Part shown: piece by piece, positions 59,173-64,000 of the stretch
How positions within the stretch are numbered: position 1 is the stretch's first letter
How the letters are laid out: each line of letters opens with the position of its first letter
Assembly: GCA_964437365.1 (NCBI GenBank)
Contig: CAYTGM010000002.1
Location: 62,001 to 126,000, forward strand
DNA: 64,000 nt
Reading direction: 5' to 3'
DNA from: CAYTGM01 sp964437365
Lineage (GTDB): Bacteria; Sumerlaeota; Sumerlaeia; SLMS01
Program-made: the position numbers and the translations under genes
The notes under the pieces: model-generated
The model's database searches: none
What the model saw: the letters and a program-made list of their open reading frames with translations, nothing else
Told to the model about the DNA's origin: nothing

Positions 59173-60335
59173 AAGACCCCGCCAGACAGCCGGTAATCGT
59201 TGGTTGCGGAGTGGTCTCTCCCTTCGGCGTCGGAAATGTCATGCTCCTCGACGCTCTGCGCGGCGCAAAGTGCAGCGTTGCCTACCGTTCCTTCGAAGGT
59301 CTTGGCGACATCCCTGTAGCGTCTTGCAATGAAGTGAAATCGGAGGAAGGAGTTGATCGAACTGAGACCTTCGCTCAACTTTGCCTCGATGAGATTTCTG
59401 AACTCTCCTCCAGGGTTTGCGACTCTGTTTCTTCAGATCGTCGTGGAGTCGCTTTCGCCACAAGCAAGGGCGCTTTTCTGCGAATGGAGAAAGACCTCAG
59501 TGCAGCACAGGAAGACATTTTGAGCATACTTCCGAACGCTATCGCCGTGTCACTCGCCAGGAGACTGTCTATAAGCGGGCCCTCGACGGCGCTTGTCTCC
59601 GCCTGTGCCACAGGACTCAATAATATATGCCGAGCCGCCGAGTGGATCGAGGAAGGTGTTGCAGATGCTGTTTGGGCAGGAAGTAGTGAAGCAACTTTAA
59701 GTCCGATGTACCTGGGGTCGTTCTTGAACTTGAAAGCGATGAGTCGCACAGGATCGTTCCCCTATGATGAAAAGCACGATGGCTTTATAGCAGGAGAAGG
59801 TAGTGCTCTCTTTCTTCTGACCTCACGAAAGGTCGCAGAGCAATCAGGGCTGGAAATCAAAGCACTGATTTCAGGCGGTGCTTATCTTTCCGAGGCCTAC
59901 CACTCCACAGCCATGAATCTTAACGGCGAACAGGTAAGACGTCTGGTTAAGACCTCTCTGAGATATGCAGGTCTTTCAATAGAAGATATAGACGTTTTCT
60001 GTTCTCATGGAACATCTACCCAACAGAATGACCTGGCAGAAGCCAATGGGATGAAGCTGCTCTCAGGGAGCGTTAAAGAGCAACCGCCATTGTTTGCCCT
60101 CAAAGGTGCTATGGGGCATTTGATGGGAGGAGCAGGGAGCGTCGAGTTGGCAGCCTGCCTTCTTGCTCTTGAGCACCAATTTGTGCCCGGAGTTGTTGGC
60201 TATACAGAACCGGCGCCTGGATGTGAAGGACTGAATATCTCTGCACTGCCACGACAGACGGAAGTGAAAAGATTGCTCAAATGGAACCTTGGTTTCGGCG
60301 GGCACCTCGCAGCGTGCGTCTTGACGAGAGGGTAG
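59169..60335 (+). CDS. Beta-ketoacyl synthase (KAS I/II-type condensing enzyme)
   Basis: A 388-residue thiolase-fold condensing enzyme with a full catalytic triad: Cys near 146 in VSACATGLNN, His near 280 in CSHGTSTQQND and His near 317 in KGAMGHLMGGAG. It also has the GEGSALFLL segment and ends NLGFGGHLAACVL, like FabB/FabF (which have NSFGFGG). It should extend acyl-ACP with malonyl-ACP. No acyl carrier protein, ketoreductase or acyltransferase gene is nearby, so it is not part of a fab cluster; its link to a glycosyltransferase and a VTT protein suggests a specialised lipid. Confidence 0.87.
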   Translation: MKDPARQPVIVGCGVVSPFGVGNVMLLDALRGAKCSVAYRSFEGLGDIPVASCNEVKSEEGVDRTETFAQLCLDEISELSSRVCDSVSSDRRGVAFATSKGAFLRMEKDLSAAQEDILSILPNAIAVSLARRLSISGPSTALVSACATGLNNICRAAEWIEEGVADAVWAGSSEATLSPMYLGSFLNLKAMSRTGSFPYDEKHDGFIAGEGSALFLLTSRKVAEQSGLEIKALISGGAYLSEAYHSTAMNLNGEQVRRLVKTSLRYAGLSIEDIDVFCSHGTSTQQNDLAEANGMKLLSGSVKEQPPLFALKGAMGHLMGGAGSVELAACLLALEHQFVPGVVGYTEPAPGCEGLNISALPRQTEVKRLLKWNLGFGGHLAACVLTRG

Positions 60336-60430
60336 TTTTTTCTTCAGATTGTAGAAATGCCCTTGATATAACCCATGGAATATAAATGTATTCCCTAACC
60401 CATGAACTAATCAAGATCTAGGTTGTATAT

Positions 60431-60949
60431 ATGGAAAAAGTCCGAAATATCTTACCAATCATCACAACGCTGTCTCTTGTTTTCGTCTTATGCTCTTGCG
60501 GAAAGAATCATGAAGTTTCTGATTCAGGTATTCAACCATGTCCTGACCTTCCTGTTGTTGATATAGGAAAACTTCCCAGTAACTGGACTGTTTTGGTTCA
60601 GGACTTTCTGGATGAGAATAAGCAAGACTTGATAGATCATTTTCTAGGTCATGGCGATGAGGAGTTCATTCTCCTCGTCTTACGAAGGCCATTGAATCGT
60701 CATGTCGATATACAGTTATCTCTGGATGATCACGTTGTTCATCCCTGGCTTGAGGGTAATACAGTCGATGCATGGAATGTCGCATATATTCTTCCTGCAG
60801 ATACGATGAATCTCACTCTAATTTCGTCCTCTATGAATACTGATATTCAGCTCGATGCGAACAAGAACGGTATAGAGTATTTCATAATACTTAAGGAGAG
60901 TGAACCCATGCCAAGTCATGGTTGGGTAGACAGTCATATCAGGATGTAG
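60431..60949 (+). CDS. Predicted lipoprotein, function unknown
   Basis: A 172-residue protein with an N-terminal hydrophobic signal ending in a lipobox (FVLCSCGK, Cys24 the likely lipidated residue). The mature part is acidic and contains two possible beta-rich segments (HVDIQLSLDDHV, MNLTLISSSM). No recognised family. It is more AT-rich than its neighbours and separated by 95 bases from the ketosynthase. AGGTTGTATAT precedes the ATG. Confidence 0.6.
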   Translation: MEKVRNILPIITTLSLVFVLCSCGKNHEVSDSGIQPCPDLPVVDIGKLPSNWTVLVQDFLDENKQDLIDHFLGHGDEEFILLVLRRPLNRHVDIQLSLDDHVVHPWLEGNTVDAWNVAYILPADTMNLTLISSSMNTDIQLDANKNGIEYFIILKESEPMPSHGWVDSHIRM

Positions 60950-60985
60950 CCTGCAGTGGGATCAATTAGGGTCCACTACAGGCTA
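60947..60985. other. Hairpin between the lipoprotein gene and rpe
   Basis: TAGCCTG-c-AGTGG pairs with CCACT-a-CAGGCTA (12 pairs, one mismatch). It lies between convergent genes and may stop transcription from either, although the flanks are A-rich on the plus strand and lack a T-run. Confidence 0.45.
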
Positions 60986-61029
60986 AAAATATATACGAGA
61001 ACAGTCTCGTTTGACGGTCTGAAGCTGCA

Positions 61030-61893
61030 TTATCTCAGTGAAGAGAGCGAGCCTCGCAGGTTCTTCACGTTGTCTTTCACCTTGTTGTTTCTGAATACCG
61101 AAGATCCGGCAACAAGGACATCGCTTCCCGCGGCAACTGCCAGGGGAGCCGTTTCGGGATCAATACCACCATCAACTTGAATCAGGTAGGACAGGCCATG
61201 TTCTTCCCGCAGGTGAACGAGCTCTCTTACTTTGTTCAACGTACCGGGAATGAGCTTTTGTCCACCAAAGCCAGGCTCAACGGTCATGACAAGAACAAGA
61301 TCAGCGTACTTTAGAATGGGTTCGATTTCAGAAACCGGAGTCTTTGGTCGGATCGAGATTCCAGCCTGAACGCCCTGTCGCTTGATGTATCGAAGAAGAT
61401 TCTGAGTATCATCGCCTGCGGCTTCAGCATGGAAGGTGATCAGTTCAGCTCCTGCTGCGACGAAGGGCTTCACGTAAGTTCGAGGGTCTTCAATCATCAG
61501 GTGAACGTCAAAGTAGAGCTCTTTACTGACGGGTCTGAGGCATTCGACGAGGCCTGGTCCAAAAGTGAGGTTTGGAACGAAGTGCCCATCCATCACATCA
61601 AGGTGCAGCCAGCGGCATCCTGCCTGGCGGACTGAGGTTAATGCTGAGCGTAAGTCCGAGAAGTCTGCCGCGAGGAGAGAAGGGGCGATGTGCACACCTC
61701 TGCCCCTGGCGGTTTTCGGAAAGTCAGGTTTTTGATTTTTGTTGGTGCTATTATTTGTAGAAGAAGCTTTCTTTGGCTTACTGGTTTTTCGGCCGTTTGA
61801 GCTTTTTGTTTTTCGTGCGGCGAGTTTTTTTCCCACGCGATTTCTCCATCTGGTTTTCAAAGGGGGAAGAAACCTGTACAGGTCACCCTTCAT
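61030..61893 (-). CDS. rpe: Ribulose-phosphate 3-epimerase with basic N-terminal extension
   Basis: The C-terminal 221 residues are a normal TIM-barrel epimerase: IAPSLLAADF, HLDVMDGHFVPNLTFGP (metal-binding His and catalytic Asp), HLMIEDP, MTVEPGFGGQ and VDGGIDPETA. It interconverts ribulose 5-phosphate and xylulose 5-phosphate. The open frame carries 66 more residues, rich in Lys, Ser and Asn, with no stop. An in-frame GTG at 61695, preceded by AGGGG at good spacing, would give a standard-length enzyme; the far ATG at 61893 has no ribosome site. Which start is used is unresolved. Confidence 0.92.
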   Translation of the reverse strand: MKGDLYRFLPPLKTRWRNRVGKKLAARKTKSSNGRKTSKPKKASSTNNSTNKNQKPDFPKTARGRGVHIAPSLLAADFSDLRSALTSVRQAGCRWLHLDVMDGHFVPNLTFGPGLVECLRPVSKELYFDVHLMIEDPRTYVKPFVAAGAELITFHAEAAGDDTQNLLRYIKRQGVQAGISIRPKTPVSEIEPILKYADLVLVMTVEPGFGGQKLIPGTLNKVRELVHLREEHGLSYLIQVDGGIDPETAPLAVAAGSDVLVAGSSVFRNNKVKDNVKNLRGSLSSLR

Positions 61894-61999
61894 AGTGCAA
61901 GGAAGAAACGCATGTCAGAAAAGACTTGATATATTTTTTTTTATCAACGGAGCAAAAGAGTGTATAGATCTGCACAATACCCGCAGTTTTCCACAGGTT

Positions 62000-63142
62000 T
62001 TATCGTCTTCTTAACTGTGCAAGGTCGATTCTGGCTAGATTACCGTAAGTGCCGTTCGTGTCTAGCTTCTCCAGTTTTTCCAGAATATCTTCGGCATCTT
62101 TGCGCTTGTTGGAGGCAGCATAAGTTTTTGATAAACCGAAAAGCGCATCAAGATCGTCGGGAGAAAGTGCAAGTGCCTGCTTGAACGCACCTTCCGCTTT
62201 CTCTAACACATCTCTCTTCTTCTGGACGTCATTCCCAACGGCTCCCGACGTTGCATGGCGACGCAAGGCGTTCCCTAAGTCGATCCAATTCAATGGGTTG
62301 TTCCCTACAACCTCTGCCGCTTCGATATAATATTCAGTGGCTTCCTTAAACTTATCAGATTCCATCATTTGCTGACCGCGAGACCGAAGTGCATCCTCCA
62401 GGGAGACGGCAACGTAATCCTGAAAATCAGGGAACTCTTCGTAAGAATCCCTCAGAATATCCAATGCTTCCTCGTGATCATCGCTCTTGAGGAGCATATC
62501 TGCTTCCTGAAGTTTCGTAACCAGATCGGCTGGCAGTTTATCCTGGGTAATGGAAGGAAGGCGCTCGGATGAAAAGATGTTCCCCATGGAGCCAGAGATG
62601 GCGGTTGCTGTGATAAAGAGCGTGCCGGTGATCATCAGTGCTCCACCTACCGCAATGATCGGACGCCAGTTGATTGTATTGAGGAAACCTGGTGCTCTTG
62701 GAGCGCGAATTCGATCAGGGAGAGTGATCTTGCCGAGAAAGGACTTTTCCTCTTCTTCAGCCTCATCCTCGTCTTCAATGTACTCTTCCCAGTTGTCAGA
62801 GACCTTTTCATCACTATCCCAGCCTTCGCCGAGCTCTCGGTCCAGGTAGGAATTCACGAGGTCATCGCGAGTGACCGCACCGGGCTTATCCATGAGAGCC
62901 CGAAGCTCTTTTTGAGAAAGAGTCGCCAGAATCTGCTCTTCGAGGGCGATTTCCAGTCCTTTTCGGGCGTTACCGCAAAAGGGAGCTAACTGAAGAGCCC
63001 GTCGATAGCACACCACGGCTCTTGACCAGTCTTCTTTCTCTCCAGCAAGGAGAGCTTCTTCACACCAGCCGGCAGCATCGCGGGGTGTTTTCTTTTTCTT
63101 AGGGGTAGTTTCAGTTTTGCGTTTCGGCGACAACAGCTTCAT
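62000..63142 (-). CDS. TPR-repeat membrane protein
   Basis: A 380-residue protein in three parts. The cytoplasmic N terminus has a basic stretch (KRKTETTPKKKK) and a TPR unit (WSRAVVCYRRALQLAP). A highly acidic segment (about 108-138) leads to one membrane helix (about 168-190, IIAVGGALMITGTLFITAT). The C-terminal domain contains three or more TPR units (EEALDILRDSYEEFPD, AEGAFKQALALSPDDLDALFGLSKTY). The TPR array probably acts as a protein-binding scaffold outside the membrane. It is divergently transcribed from the secretion ATPase gene 160 bases away and may share its function. Confidence 0.75.
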   Translation of the reverse strand: MKLLSPKRKTETTPKKKKTPRDAAGWCEEALLAGEKEDWSRAVVCYRRALQLAPFCGNARKGLEIALEEQILATLSQKELRALMDKPGAVTRDDLVNSYLDRELGEGWDSDEKVSDNWEEYIEDEDEAEEEEKSFLGKITLPDRIRAPRAPGFLNTINWRPIIAVGGALMITGTLFITATAISGSMGNIFSSERLPSITQDKLPADLVTKLQEADMLLKSDDHEEALDILRDSYEEFPDFQDYVAVSLEDALRSRGQQMMESDKFKEATEYYIEAAEVVGNNPLNWIDLGNALRRHATSGAVGNDVQKKRDVLEKAEGAFKQALALSPDDLDALFGLSKTYAASNKRKDAEDILEKLEKLDTNGTYGNLARIDLAQLRRR

Positions 63143-63302
63143 CTACGGGTCTCAGGAGCGGAACAAGATTGCGATCACTCAAGAAAAAGAAGGGGGAGGG
63201 CTACCGCATCAAGAAAAAACAGCGAGATGCGAGAGATTATCTCCTTGTCGTCTTTTTGTTTAGGAAAGATTGTCGTACAATCTGATTCAAACAAGGTTTC
63301 AC

Positions 63303-64000
63303 ATGCGCGAACTTCAAGAAAAGCTGGATAATGTGCAGAAGTCTGACTCCTGGGGGGTCGAGGTTGCTGAGATACTATTGCGTGAAGGCACCAGGGCTAA
63401 TTTGACAGACCTTCATATCTCTCCAAGAAAAGATGAAACCCTCATTCGATCGAGGCGACATGGGAAACTTCTAACGGTTGCTCGACTGCGTGATGTGAAT
63501 CATGAGCTTCTGATTGCCCGGTTTAAGGTTCTTTCAAAGCTTCCCGCTTACAAGAAAAATGAAACCCAGGACGGCAGGATTGAGTGGTCTCTTGAAGGTG
63601 ATGGGAAAGCAGAGCTCCTAACCCTAAGAACATCTTTCCTTCCAACCATTCATGGAGAAAACCTGGTCATCCGGTTTCCGGAAGAAGGCTTTCAGGAACC
63701 GCGACTTGAATTGCTCGGTTTGCCTGATGCGCTCATTCAGCCCATCAATAATCTCATCAATCGTCAGGATGGCGTGGTCTTTCTTGCCGGTCCGAGTAAC
63801 AGCGGAAAAACAACGACGATGCACGCGATCATGATCGAGCTGTTTCAACGCCACGGAGACCGCCTCGCCTTTATGACCATTGAAGATCCAGTTGAGCGCT
63901 CGCTGGCTTTCGCCGAGCAGGTTCAGGTCAATGATGCTATTGAGTTTGGTTTTGAGAAAGCGATGCGATCAGCTCTGAGGCAGGATCCCGACGTCTTGCT
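63303..64000 (+). CDS. GspE/PilB/PilT-family secretion ATPase (N-terminal part)
   Basis: The first 232 codons of a gene that runs off the window. The N-terminal domain has ADLHIS-like LTDLHISPRKDE and IRSRRHGKL. The C-terminal motor begins with Walker A GPSNSGKTTTMHA (about 163-175), the Asp box TIEDPVERS and the start of Walker B in ALRQDPDVL. It lacks the extra N1E region of typical GspE/PilB, so it may be a shorter PilT-like or minimal assembly ATPase. It would power extension or retraction of pili built from pseudopilins such as the two encoded in this window. An AAGG-containing ribosome site (caaggtttcac) precedes the ATG. Confidence 0.88.
   Translation, partial: MRELQEKLDNVQKSDSWGVEVAEILLREGTRANLTDLHISPRKDETLIRSRRHGKLLTVARLRDVNHELLIARFKVLSKLPAYKKNETQDGRIEWSLEGDGKAELLTLRTSFLPTIHGENLVIRFPEEGFQEPRLELLGLPDALIQPINNLINRQDGVVFLAGPSNSGKTTTMHAIMIELFQRHGDRLAFMTIEDPVERSLAFAEQVQVNDAIEFGFEKAMRSALRQDPDVL

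Noticed and set aside
1..64000. Apparent abundance of TATA tetranucleotides inside genes
   Set aside because: A rough count in one 1.6-kb block gave about what base composition predicts.
1..64000. CRISPR arrays, insertion sequences, prophage genes
   Set aside because: No spaced direct-repeat arrays, transposase, integrase or phage structural motifs were seen in any frame.

Overview
The window is about 64 kb of chromosomal DNA of middling GC from a Gram-negative-type bacterium. It is dense in genes and shows no insertion sequences, prophage or CRISPR. Several features hint at a candidate phylum near the FCB/PVC groups (Sumerlaeota- or Hydrogenedentota-like). These are type II pseudopilins whose helix ends NFLEAQTRSKVSR, a secreted LamG-like protein, a sodium-pumping methylmalonyl-CoA decarboxylase and a sigma-54 activator with TPR repeats. 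This placement is an impression from protein style, not a phylogeny.

Layout. 1-5 kb (+): the end of a 2-oxoacid:ferredoxin oxidoreductase beta subunit, a GH38 alpha-mannosidase, a pteridine-reductase-type SDR and glutamate dehydrogenase. 5.3-9.8 kb (-): a membrane hydrolase, a histidine kinase/response regulator pair and a secreted thioredoxin-like protein. 9.8-22.1 kb (-): a ten-gene operon for succinate to propionate conversion. It encodes both methylmalonyl-CoA mutase subunits, MeaB, the epimerase, all four subunits of the Na+-pumping methylmalonyl-CoA decarboxylase, a biotin ligase to charge its carrier, and the CoA-transferase that closes the cycle. A stable terminator ends it. 22.4-24.7 kb (+): tyrS and a 1-phosphofructokinase-like kinase.

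24.7-31.1 kb (-): a heme-acquisition locus (lipoprotein, permease, ATPase, heme oxygenase and HutX-type carrier). A secreted protein with a duplicated LamG-like domain and a pseudopilin sit in the middle of it. A 24-bp dyad overlaps the presumed promoter. 31.2-31.63 kb has no gene but is packed with nested inverted repeats and is a candidate structured RNA. 31.6-35.1 kb (-): ruvA, a small membrane protein, def and a TPR/sigma-54 activator. 35.3-38.9 kb (+): a solitary nusA, a GT4 glycosyltransferase and a second pseudopilin.

39.1-53 kb: an M55 aminopeptidase (-), then tRNA-Trp, secE, nusG, rplK, rplA, rplJ, rplL, rpoB and rpoC (+), with structured leaders before rplJ and rpoB. 53-56.9 kb (-): a subtilase, a RHH/PIN toxin-antitoxin pair with an operator-like repeat, and rpsG-rpsL detached from fusA/tuf. 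56.9-57.6 kb: a gene-free divergent region with a tandem array of six 10-11-bp units. 57.6-64 kb: a translationally coupled GT2/VTT-membrane-protein/ketosynthase trio, a lipoprotein (+), rpe, a TPR membrane protein (-), and the start of a GspE/PilB-type secretion ATPase (+) cut by the window edge. That ATPase could assemble pseudopilins like the two encoded here.

The parts most worth following up are the heme locus containing a pseudopilin, the structured 31.2-31.6 kb region, the 11-bp array at 57.3 kb, the inverted-repeat element at 39.0-39.1 kb and the nested hairpin before the mutase operon.
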